From a virus, in the IMG/VR virus record IMGVR_UViG_3300044951_001627, positions 1-28,351 of that record: 28,351 bases of DNA; one strand, 5' to 3'. The position numbers and the translations under genes are program-made. Shown one piece after another: positions 19,801-26,408 of the stretch (positions are counted from its first letter, which is position 1; every line of letters begins with the position of its first letter). Under the pieces are notes generated by a model. The model did no database searches and had not been told where the DNA came from. It saw only the letters and a program-made list of their open reading frames with translations.

Positions 19801-22652
19801 TTGGTGTCGTTGTTGTACGGCATCGGCTGCTTTGCCAGGTTTTCATCGCTTGTAACAGCCTCGACAATGCCAGGGAAGCGACGCTCCGCCATGGCGATTA
19901 GACGCTTAAGCTGGCTTTCTGCTTCCGACTTCTGACGCTGGTTCTGACGATAGTTCTCCACGGAGTCCAAACCTTCGGCCAAAGATCGAAGCGATACGTC
20001 TTCTTCGCTGCCGGACTGGGTTGGTTCCCACACAGGAGTGCCGTTTGAAGGCACCGTCGGCGCAGATTTTTCAGCGCGAGGGGTAGTGGGGTAGGTCAGC
20101 GGGAGCTTGTTCTTATTCTCGTAACTGGTAATGTTCTGCTTCCGCTCGTTGAAGCGGTTGCGGAGCTTCGTCGCCTGTGGCGTGCGGCCTTGGCCGGCAG
20201 CCTCAAGCTTGGAGATCTGTTCCTTGATCTGGGCGGCTTCCTGCCTGGCCTTCGTGATACCCTCTGGCTCGACCAAGGCGGCAGGTTCCTCGATCGGCGC
20301 AGCCTGGGCGGGAGCCGGAGCCGAACGTTCCGGTCGGGCAATTGGTTCCGGACGCGGAGCGGACTGAGCAAGGACAGCCTCAATCTGGTTGTTGATGTTG
20401 TTGAGACGCTTCTCGAACTGCTTGGTCGACTCGCCGCGTCGGGAAGCTCGATCTCGATTGAAGGTAGCTTTGTCTCGCTGGGCGACAAGCGAACGGATCT
20501 CGCCTTGCTGGTCGCGGTAGAGGTTCTCCCAGCGAGGGTCGGCAAGCGGGTCGAAGCTTGCGCGGTTAGCCCCAGGAGCCGGCGTAGGCTGCGGAGAAGG
20601 GGTAGTAGGCTGCTGGGCCTGCGGAGCGGGCGGAGCGGCAGGAGCAGGGGCGGGAGTAGGAGCCGGCTGGGCGGCAGCCTGCGGAGCGGGCTGGGCTGGG
20701 GCGGGAGCCGGCTGGGGCTGCTGGCCGCGAAGCTTGGCGGCGTCCTCGCGCAGGCCGGCTACGAAAGACGACGTGGGCTTCTGGGCCGGCTGGGCTACGG
20801 GCTGGGCCGGAGCTGGGGCGGCTGGCTCGGCGGCTGGCTCGGCGGCTGGCTCGGCGGCCTGCGGAGTAGGGGCGGATGGCTGGGCCGGAGCAGGGGCGGC
20901 TGCTTGAGGGGCGGGGACGGGAGCGGGTGCAACCTGGGGCTGCGGAGCAGGCGCCGGATTGCGGGCCGCATCAGCGGCGACGTTGGCAGCCTGGACCTCC
21001 TCGGTCTTGGCTTGAAGGGCGGACATGGCCGCGTACTGCGCAGCAGCAGCAGCGTCCACTTCCTGTTTAGCGGCGATGGTATCCGGATGGTCGTTACCAA
21101 GTTCTTCGACGATGGCAACCCACCTTTCATGGGCCGCCAAAAGTGCATCCGCTGCGGCGCTAAAATTAGACTCAAGTTGCCGACGTTCGACTTCGAGCTG
21201 GAGAGGATCGGCAGCCGGAGCGGCAGGCGCGGCCGGTGCTTCGGCGGGAGTTACCCCGGCACCAGGAACGATCGGTGCAGCAGCCGCCGGCGCGGCCGAC
21301 GGTGAAGGAGTGGGAGCCGGTGCAGGAGCGGGAGCCGGTGCAGGGGCAGCCGCCGGCTGGGCTGCGGCAGGAGCAGCAACTGGAGCCACCGTTGCGTTCT
21401 TCGTGAAGAGACGCCCAAGGCCAGACACGCCAGCGTCTCCAACTGACTCAAGCCAGGCACCAAGCGTTCCGGCCAGGGCATAATCCTTGATGCTGCTCAA
21501 CTTTCCTTCAGCGAGGTCGGTGGCGGCAAGAGTTCCGATTTCTTCAACGCCTCCCTTGGCGCCACCAATAAGCAATTTGGACAGGAACTTGTCGCCACCT
21601 GGGATAAGTTTCCCTAGGCCGCCTAGAGCCGTGGTCGCGCCGCCTTCGGCAACGCCGACCTTGAGGGCCAAGTTCTTCGAGTCGACGTACGCCTTCTCAA
21701 AATTGGTAGGATCCTTAAGGGCGGCAGCGTACCACCCTTCCGGGTCGTTCAGAACATCTACGCCGGTCTTATTGCCCCATTCGACGAGCGTCTCCATGAG
21801 CTTACTGTCGTACGACTCCATGCCGGCGGCGATGCCGCCGCCCAACAGGCCGGCCCCCTGCACTACCAGCGAGGTGCCACCAGAAAGACCAGCAGCAACG
21901 GCGGAAGCTGCACCAACGACGGCCGCCTTGGCAGATACGACGGACGACTCCGCGGCACCTTGAGCAAGGATAGGACCAAGGTTGACGGCAAGTGTGCCAA
22001 GAGCGTCCCAGCCTTCGGCCTTCTTAAAGTCTTCCATGCCCTGGGTTGAACCCTGGGCATTAGCCAGCACGGCGTTCGTCTCGCGCAGCTTCTTTACGAT
22101 CTCCTCGCGATTGGCCTTAAGGGTGGCAAGGCGTTCGCTCGGAGAGGGAACAGCAACCGGAGTTACCATGTTGAACCCGCCCATGCCGCTGTAAGCAGCT
22201 GCTGTCTTGTTGGGCTGCGTCGCAGGATTGAACACGCTGCGACCGACCGATGCGTAGTTCGGATCTGAAAGGATACGCGTTTGCTCGGCCATATTGGCCG
22301 ACAGTTCGCCGACAAGGTCGGCTTGCGTTTCGCCTTCCCACGCGCGCGTGAATGCGTCGTGGACGGCGCCGGTCTTTCCGGTCGTGAAATCGAACGCTGG
22401 CTTGACCACGGTCTTGCCGATACGGGCAGGGTACTGCGAAGGCTTGCCAAGGGCTTCCCCCTGGTTGAACGCAGCCGCCAGGGGGCTGGTCGGTGCAACC
22501 GGCTGACCGAGCATGACGCGGTCGACGTCGGTCGCGGCAGGAACATCAGCAGGCAACAGCCCGCCAATGTTCAGCTTCGGTTCCTCGTCCAGCGGAACCA
22601 GGCCGCTGACGTCGAGGGGGATCAGTTTAGAGGTGTCGAATTGTTCAGCCAT
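13878..22652 (-). CDS. giant internal virion protein, T7 gp16-like position, polyvalent architecture
   Basis: A 2924-residue protein placed where T7-like phages encode the DNA-ejection protein gp16 (about 1300 residues in T7). Visible parts in order are a glycine/alanine-rich hydrophobic region (about 224-277); a proline/alanine-rich linker (about 424-692, with a helical island about 474-550); charged coiled coils (about 1030-1070); helical domain copy 1 (about 1258-1335); a large helical region containing VVLDRWQVVNYWM (within about 1490-1825); a GNAT-like segment (about 1930-2060); helical domain copy 2 (about 2105-2172); YFPRVYSP (about 2315); and a C-terminal hydrophobic segment (about 2776-2806). 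No lytic transglycosylase domain was recognised. The ATG lies 3 nt after the gp15-like stop. It probably enters the host with the DNA. Confidence 0.85.
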   Translation of the reverse strand: MAEQFDTSKLIPLDVSGLVPLDEEPKLNIGGLLPADVPAATDVDRVMLGQPVAPTSPLAAAFNQGEALGKPSQYPARIGKTVVKPAFDFTTGKTGAVHDAFTRAWEGETQADLVGELSANMAEQTRILSDPNYASVGRSVFNPATQPNKTAAAYSGMGGFNMVTPVAVPSPSERLATLKANREEIVKKLRETNAVLANAQGSTQGMEDFKKAEGWDALGTLAVNLGPILAQGAAESSVVSAKAAVVGAASAVAAGLSGGTSLVVQGAGLLGGGIAAGMESYDSKLMETLVEWGNKTGVDVLNDPEGWYAAALKDPTNFEKAYVDSKNLALKVGVAEGGATTALGGLGKLIPGGDKFLSKLLIGGAKGGVEEIGTLAATDLAEGKLSSIKDYALAGTLGAWLESVGDAGVSGLGRLFTKNATVAPVAAPAAAQPAAAPAPAPAPAPAPTPSPSAAPAAAAPIVPGAGVTPAEAPAAPAAPAADPLQLEVERRQLESNFSAAADALLAAHERWVAIVEELGNDHPDTIAAKQEVDAAAAAQYAAMSALQAKTEEVQAANVAADAARNPAPAPQPQVAPAPVPAPQAAAPAPAQPSAPTPQAAEPAAEPAAEPAAPAPAQPVAQPAQKPTSSFVAGLREDAAKLRGQQPQPAPAPAQPAPQAAAQPAPTPAPAPAAPPAPQAQQPTTPSPQPTPAPGANRASFDPLADPRWENLYRDQQGEIRSLVAQRDKATFNRDRASRRGESTKQFEKRLNNINNQIEAVLAQSAPRPEPIARPERSAPAPAQAAPIEEPAALVEPEGITKARQEAAQIKEQISKLEAAGQGRTPQATKLRNRFNERKQNITSYENKNKLPLTYPTTPRAEKSAPTVPSNGTPVWEPTQSGSEEDVSLRSLAEGLDSVENYRQNQRQKSEAESQLKRLIAMAERRFPGIVEAVTSDENLAKQPMPYNNDTKQEVLSQPHRLANLLLKRINLSRFRDVNADTNDQPTAPVAAPTTANPVAEAAPVEQAAPVAQDTQQQQQTKQDPIEEEGQMPSDAEIEQELARQEAEKAAREQAAEKAQQEAQAEEPAHVATFREGYDILRDDLEGAAQEQATADKQVNGKNGIVTKADALLEAAGDMDPKEFAEQARDLADKAESLADEHQEKSDNIENAGREDTFDGRGSLIDGLNDLASNLREAAEQADPQSTTEAKPASAVNPQQTKEAQLARIDKQLDVGIITKEQHADLKRQIMGEPAAPTATSETVETQPDIADVAANDPKQTSQLELWADKTLKEGQKRLNSVAGAIDPVLLAAAAFKVAFMSARGIKKVTDITAALVKEYGEPIRQHIKDIIAKAKDPKLKAEVLDIIEAERPTGPLTPKQAEAARRSFKPVKLSVYEFGYRSGGKDKTVNAYGATMKEARQRAIASVASKLEIPASSVRLKAGKIVGNFEGFAVKPGVFDLDELPQITKAPTTRLGWRKLFNAAARAARQASSREDKGVSTEGWQESLAIVKHGSSSGIIPPAPLQLHEWIKDPSSFRRFVEDAAKKNPQLIKSALEGLASLRDAHEAAARGALPPEMVASHMAWGLLSRMLDPYNQEAGWIRLFNNEAVVNAIVDSVNGEFKMTKDEWKALVKSSMEKAEGETPAGRGATSNANAFHAMLEKWNGRWTELTDIVNNSGGDVIKMRQAFFEQGFSGAGIKHKVLSFTLATLATMKPVVLDRWQVVNYWMPHLVEAAKSMPLEDGSTDVFTFDKNGVPEDRTKAYALIGGLLNDNAVAEGSYQIIENALRHIAEQNKEWLNPMFGLGPNEVVEPFKMHWLTWNIGKNEPVGHSSLDSTTFALKNDLYGKPDFAKRFAELNKKTERYTPQGDFEVFSASSKQRPTVSRRAAETDAGGANFSQQENEGWGQDGPVGSGVADDGVSSLRKSINQNKPPVTKDGEVANHAKPGLAARGWITNYASENLPESVYWGGKLTAETNKFGDLYLQLENGNRETVAGMRITVNEDGTAVVERVDVDSGSQNQGLSKLLYAEAGERLIRQGVTMLNGKVIDQDQRPIKSRERVFGQGNTEIVEEDRFTSEQTGGDPEVHRWVETKLPQYTAEDRQLIKNIKDAVASGADEKTIAGHIDAWAAKTLPKGQLLSFGPNHLAALAWQTARAMQKAVVSFSQWSSQMVQTYGPKIKPFLKQVWSDSKAIRQNAYDIFTVRYFSSRADKIWQNVSRNPQSPTLRKLANLLHTKDGTEASGEVSSIPQRMREERIKFANAFARILEPFGNEFAGMDEAARQQWDIDFRDYVLGNKKPTDPKVAKAVAEYRQMMGELLAFQRDAGVEMGDRGGNYFPRVYSPEALEADLQGFIDTAAEMYRMRDERLGNPIKSDQEYQTLAGQWAFRIQNGNVDQVQLNSAVMPEQSEMPSSTKTREFSDEEAALADSFLSKDINKITLAYIGRSTKAAEIARAFGPKGERFTAMIAQLGQDKVPMATIEETVGLVRRSLGYGVERHGPLAASVIDWSNAMVAAGYLGFSFINNILLEPVSYTVRTGNPYLGVKAVADTWVNTVRALSRPSPAMNARIEKAFGTRLGMEQSFNEAMAEQLGLLQREMENSFLDAHWNYTEENGSPKARWLIQRVQQANLMQQTEQAKVAASVGIARLAVRDNVRFMLGEAPIQKFFKKLGMDVTAPGSSKIILNENGVPEAEHQDFASFVMGLEGKSDADYQASIMGNTRMAFLYRQAIQRMSNGMSIKANPALKMDSADKVEGKMLMQLMNYSYAYANLVKDAMYNKAKTAATGQRDQIKMLDRARLAVPLIVGGTLTVLAAEAGKQIVGALWPTEGTEKREEMEDKRKLVDAASYAGMFGKKFELLAKFVNRGQIPVGPGLEAAGKTVAAAGGYTMSGDDPAREAKKQLYNAVGKPVVVGGAAAVHPFLGFMANQVMRQDSVRDEFIGEK
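20821..20856. repeat. three 12-bp tandem repeats in the Pro/Ala linker
   Basis: GCTGGCTCGGCG (plus strand) is repeated three times without mismatch, encoding EPAA units of the giant protein. The perfect copies suggest slippage expansion. Nearby PAPAPA runs at about 21300-21370 are more diverged. Confidence 0.85.
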
Positions 22653-22655
22653 CGC

Positions 22656-24095
22656 TTACGGCTTACGCATGCGCTTGCCGTTAACGATTAGGATTGCCCC
22701 GCTTGGCGCGTTGTCAATGTCGGCCTGCGTCTGAACAACAATCTCGCCGACCGCGGGGGTAGCCGCGGTAGATGGAGCCATGGTGGGGGCGGGCGTAGCC
22801 GGCGTCCCTTGGGTGGCAGCACCGGTGACGGTGTCGGCCAGAGCCGATGGCATCTTAAAGCCATCCAGGGTGATCTTGCCGTCCGGGGACTTCTTCAGAC
22901 CGAAGAGGGTGGACTTTTGGCCCTTTACCGTACCGCCGGTCAAACCGTGGTCGGTTTCGGACTTCTTCATGGCCGTACCCAGGTCTAAACCTTTCTTGAC
23001 GTACTCTAGGGTGCGTTCGGTTAGGGCGCGCTTCTGGACCGGGTCCACTTGCTCCCACGCGCCAGGCTTTCCAAGGTTCTCGGAGAACTCCTTGCCGTAG
23101 AACTGGCTGATGGTGTCTCGCAGCTGCCCCTCGGCGTTGGCCTTCTTAATAGGATCAACACCATTTGATGCGTCGGCAGCTGCCTTGAGGGCGTCGTTAT
23201 TGATGTTGGCGTTGATGCGATTGATGCGGGCGTCCGTCTCGCGGGTTTTATCGGTAGCACCCTGGCCGATGGCACCCTGCTTGGCGGTTTCAGTTCCAAC
23301 GCGGGCCGCAGTCAAGTCAGCCAGGCTGACACCCCTAGCCTTGAGGAAATCAATCTGTGCCTGGGTAAAGTTTGTAAGGTTCTCGGCCTTCGACTCGGCG
23401 GTGGTGGTAGCGGCGCCGGCTTGCGCCTGGCGGAGGTCTACCGTGGCGTCGCCGGTCTTCGTGATGGCTCCAGCGCGGGCTGCGTCGACGGTGTTTTGGG
23501 AGGTGGTTCGGCTGGTATCGTTGACACCCTGGGTGCCAAGTAGTCCGACCCTGGCCTGGCCCTCGGCGGTGACAGGGCCAAGCGTCCACTTTCCGTCGGC
23601 ACCTAGCTGGACCAGGTTGCCGCCACGTTCGGCGGAGCCGCCGGCGAGGGCGGCAAGGATCTCACGGTCAAAAGTGCCGCCAGGGGTGCGGACCAAGGCG
23701 TCGTAAGCTGCACCCTTGTTGTAGTCATCAAGGGCGGCGGCCTGTCCGAGCAGCGGCAAGGCCGTGGCGGGCTTGCCAGCTTCCAGGGCGGTACGACCGC
23801 GGAGGGCGTTCTGACCGTGGACGATGTCGTAAACGCTGCCGGAGCGGGCCGCTCGCATCGCAGCAATTTCGCCGGGGGTGTAGCCGGCGGATGCCAGGTA
23901 CGCCTCGCCAAGGGCGGAGTTCTGATCCTCGGCACCGGCAGCGCGAGCTGTGTTGTAGCGGGCATCCGACTCAAGCGAAGCACGCTTCGCGCGCAAGGCG
24001 GCACCTTCGGCTTCGACCTTCGGGTCGTGCATGCCGGCGATGTTGTTAAAGACGGAAGCCCAAGCCGGGTCACCGCCTGTGGCGAACTTTGTCAT
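22656..24095 (-). CDS. internal virion protein, T7 gp15-like position
   Basis: A 479-residue alanine-rich, mostly helical protein beginning MTKFATGGDPAWASVFNNIA. Long helical stretches run through the middle (KVEAEGAALRAKRASLESDA, later ATTTAESKAENLTNFTQAQI). A low-complexity TPATPAPTMAPS linker precedes a short C-terminal module, QADIDNAPSGAILIVNGKRM. A QADIDxLPSGA-type tail recurs in phage internal proteins of this type, as far as I recall. Its order after two gp14-like genes and before the giant gp16-like gene supports a DNA-ejection channel role, inferred from synteny. The ATG overlaps the upstream stop by one base (TAATG). Confidence 0.7.
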   Translation of the reverse strand: MTKFATGGDPAWASVFNNIAGMHDPKVEAEGAALRAKRASLESDARYNTARAAGAEDQNSALGEAYLASAGYTPGEIAAMRAARSGSVYDIVHGQNALRGRTALEAGKPATALPLLGQAAALDDYNKGAAYDALVRTPGGTFDREILAALAGGSAERGGNLVQLGADGKWTLGPVTAEGQARVGLLGTQGVNDTSRTTSQNTVDAARAGAITKTGDATVDLRQAQAGAATTTAESKAENLTNFTQAQIDFLKARGVSLADLTAARVGTETAKQGAIGQGATDKTRETDARINRINANINNDALKAAADASNGVDPIKKANAEGQLRDTISQFYGKEFSENLGKPGAWEQVDPVQKRALTERTLEYVKKGLDLGTAMKKSETDHGLTGGTVKGQKSTLFGLKKSPDGKITLDGFKMPSALADTVTGAATQGTPATPAPTMAPSTAATPAVGEIVVQTQADIDNAPSGAILIVNGKRMRKP

Positions 24096-24904
24096 TATCG
24101 AAGTCGAAAGGTAGTTGCCCCAGGAAGGGCAGGGTTAGCAATGCCGCCGGTCAGCTGCGTGCCAAAAGGCACAACGCCCCCGGTCATGTAGTTCTGGCCG
24201 GTGAGAGGGACGACGTTCTGCAACGTCATGCCAGGCTTAAGCGTCTGGCTTGCAATGGTGCCGATGTTGCCGGCTTGGGACGGGGCTGCACCCCACCAGC
24301 CTGCACCTGCACCCATGCCGGTGATACCGCCGGCGGTGTTCAGTAGGGCGCCAAGTGTCTGCAAGCCTTGACCCTTCTGCGACGCAGCCTGCATCTCTAG
24401 GCCAAGGACGTCGGACGATCCGCGCATGAAGTTGCCAAGGCGGGCCTGCTCTTGGGCGGCACGGGAGTTAGCTAGGGCGTTGCCCAGCTGAAGGTCGTAA
24501 AAGCCCTGCAGGCCAGCCTTGGCGTTGCCCTGCTGGCCGGCGTAGCCAAGGGCATTGGCCTTGGCCTTGTTTTGCTCGGCCGCGATGATGGCGTTGGCCG
24601 ACTGGTCGCCGGCTAGGTTTTCACCGGTCGTTGCGACGGGAGCCTGGGCAGCCTCGGTGGCTGCGGCATATTCAGATCGCCGTTCGGCTTCAGCCCTGCC
24701 CTGCATCGCGTCTTGCTCACCTCGCGTGGACCTACCTTCGTTGGCGGACTGCACGGCAGCTGACTGATCCTGCAAGCCCTTCTGGCGAATGCGTTCGGCA
24801 GACTGCGCGCCTTGCATCGCCTTTTTCGCGCGGTTGGCTCCAGCGGCTTGAGCGGCGGTGCCGGCAACCGTTAGGGCGATGGAAGCTGTAATGGGGTCGC
24901 ACAT
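24095..24904 (-). CDS. gp14-like internal virion protein
   Basis: A 269-residue protein starting MCDPITASIALTVAGTAAQA. The Met-Cys start and hydrophobic first helix followed by long alanine/glutamine-rich helices match T7 gp14-like core proteins, which are ejected into the outer membrane early in infection. A helical region to about residue 170 (SAERIRQKGLQDQSAAVQSA and similar) is followed by glycine-rich sequence (ITGMGAGAGWWGAAP). It starts 3 nt after the stop of the preceding Met-Cys protein. Confidence 0.7.
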   Translation of the reverse strand: MCDPITASIALTVAGTAAQAAGANRAKKAMQGAQSAERIRQKGLQDQSAAVQSANEGRSTRGEQDAMQGRAEAERRSEYAAATEAAQAPVATTGENLAGDQSANAIIAAEQNKAKANALGYAGQQGNAKAGLQGFYDLQLGNALANSRAAQEQARLGNFMRGSSDVLGLEMQAASQKGQGLQTLGALLNTAGGITGMGAGAGWWGAAPSQAGNIGTIASQTLKPGMTLQNVVPLTGQNYMTGGVVPFGTQLTGGIANPALPGATTFRLR

Positions 24905-24907
24905 GGT

Positions 24908-25915
24908 TTAGACGACGCGGGGTCCGGATGAGCGGGGCTTGCCGATGCCGAAGTAATCCTTGTAGGCACCCAAGCCAGGACCGCCAGAATAAGCGCCGGC
25001 CTGGTTGGCCGCGGATAGGACGCCGGTAGTGTTCTGGAAGAGGTTGGCGACGGGGTTGAAGCCGGTCTGCATTTGAAGGACGCCGGCCTGGCGGAGGGCA
25101 TTGTTGGCCGCCATCGTAGGATCGCTCGACGCCTGGAGCTGGCTGATAAGGTTGGAACGCTGATCCTCGACGGCCTGGCGTGCCTTCTGGGCTTCGCCGG
25201 TAGCGCCTTCGGCAACCTGCTGCCGGGCCATCGCGTTGTCGCGCATCAGAATGCCGCCCTGGCGCGCGCCTTCGCTGGACTGACCAAGGCCGCTTCGTGC
25301 AAGTGAATAGGCCATCTGGTCTGCGTTCTGCTTGAACTGCTCGCCGACCTGGGGCAGGGCGAAGTTCGAGTAAGCCTGCTTGCGCTTGTTGAAATAATCG
25401 TCGCCGAACTGGGCGAACTGGGCATCAATGTTAGAGACACCCTGCTTGATGCGGGCCTGGCGTGCTTCCTCGTCAGCGCGAGCTTGAGCAGCGCCACCGT
25501 CACCGCCTCCTCCTCCAAAGCACATTAGGAGATGACCCTCGATGCTAGGTTGACGAGAAGCAGCGCGAGCAGTTGCAGAAGCAGCAGCCGCGTTATTGTT
25601 TGTAACACCAAGACGAGCTTGGGTTGGAAGTTGGGTCCCCATTGCATTAACGGTAGGCTGAACCGGCGCTACGGCATCGGCAAGCGGAGATCCGTCTGCT
25701 TTCGACTGATAGGTCGTGAAGGTCTGATTTTGAGGTGTAACGCCAGTAGGAGCGTTACTGAAGTACACGTTCTTTCCAGAGGTCTTGTTCGCCCAGGCGG
25801 AAGCAGCGTTGTTCTCCGGAGTAGCCTGCATGAGGTTGTACCCGTTCCAGTTGCTTTCGCCACGGTTATAGGCGTCGGTAGCCTCCTTCTTTTTGCCTGC
25901 TGACATGAAGCACAT
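24908..25915 (-). CDS. gp14-type virion protein, possibly two genes fused
   Basis: A 335-residue frame from the ATG at 25915. Residues 1-130 begin MCFMSAGKKKEATDAYNRGE and are polar and low in charge. Residue 131 is a second Met in MCFGGGGGDGGAA, from which a helical gp14-like protein (ARADEEARQARIKQGVSNID, LARSGLGQSSEGARQGG) runs to the end. Both halves start Met-Cys-Phe, and at the junction the DNA reads CTCCTAATG, a hidden TAATG stop/start in another frame. It may be a natural fusion or two adjacent genes merged by loss of a stop or a one-base change. The gene starts 4 nt after the gp13-like stop. The in-frame ATG at 26050 would overlap the gp13-like gene and is rejected. Confidence 0.65.
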   Translation of the reverse strand: MCFMSAGKKKEATDAYNRGESNWNGYNLMQATPENNAASAWANKTSGKNVYFSNAPTGVTPQNQTFTTYQSKADGSPLADAVAPVQPTVNAMGTQLPTQARLGVTNNNAAAASATARAASRQPSIEGHLLMCFGGGGGDGGAAQARADEEARQARIKQGVSNIDAQFAQFGDDYFNKRKQAYSNFALPQVGEQFKQNADQMAYSLARSGLGQSSEGARQGGILMRDNAMARQQVAEGATGEAQKARQAVEDQRSNLISQLQASSDPTMAANNALRQAGVLQMQTGFNPVANLFQNTTGVLSAANQAGAYSGGPGLGAYKDYFGIGKPRSSGPRVV

Positions 25916-25919
25916 AATG

Positions 25920-26408
25920 TTATGCTTTCGATTGTGTCTGTGCTGGTTCATTTGTCCAGCAATACACAAAGAACCGCTCCCCGCCCTTGCCGTACTTGGC
26001 AGTCTCCGACTCTTTGTAGGCACCGAATGACTCGAGCCAACGATGGGCAATGTCGTGGCTGTCTAGGCTTCGGCATTCCATTCGATGCCAGCCGGCGGCA
26101 TCCAGGGCCGGGAAGAACACTCGCTTGCCGAACTTGGTAGTGGACATGGCAATCTCGTCGAAGCGATCCGTCGCGAACATCCAAACCGACCACACGCCAG
26201 GCCACATAGCCAAAGCCCCGCAACAGACCACCGGCTCACCGTCGTCGGCGTGAAGCACGAAGCCGAAGTCTCCGCACTTGAGGACGCCGTTGGCGAATGA
26301 CCACGGGTCGTCCGACCATTGGGTTGCGAAGATCTCCTTCTGGTCCTTCTCGCGCATCTTGTGGACGACGTGGTGAACCCCCTCCGGATAGAGTTCAGTT
26401 ACTTTCAT
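25920..26408 (-). CDS. gp13-like protein with GNAT-like fold
   Basis: A 162-residue protein matching the plan of T7 gp13-type proteins, a GNAT-like fold used in podovirus morphogenesis. It runs MKVTELYPEGVHHVVHKMRE (strand-helix), then DDGEPVVCCGALAMWPGVWS and VWMFATD (central strands), then KFGKRVFFPALDAAGWHRM and HDIAHRWLESFGAYKE, the helix and GF-type turn near the C-terminus. T7 gp13 is needed for particle assembly, though it is not an obvious enzyme. Gene order (nozzle, gp13-like, gp14-like, gp15-like, gp16-like) is exactly that of T7. The start overlaps the nozzle stop by 14 nt. Confidence 0.72.
   Translation of the reverse strand: MKVTELYPEGVHHVVHKMREKDQKEIFATQWSDDPWSFANGVLKCGDFGFVLHADDGEPVVCCGALAMWPGVWSVWMFATDRFDEIAMSTTKFGKRVFFPALDAAGWHRMECRSLDSHDIAHRWLESFGAYKESETAKYGKGGERFFVYCWTNEPAQTQSKA

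Noticed and set aside
18828-21305. Plus-strand frames of 357 and 371 codons
   Set aside because: Mirror frames of the coiled-coil and Pro/Ala-rich parts of the giant protein; the Gly/Arg/Leu-rich sequence is an artefact of the linker codons.
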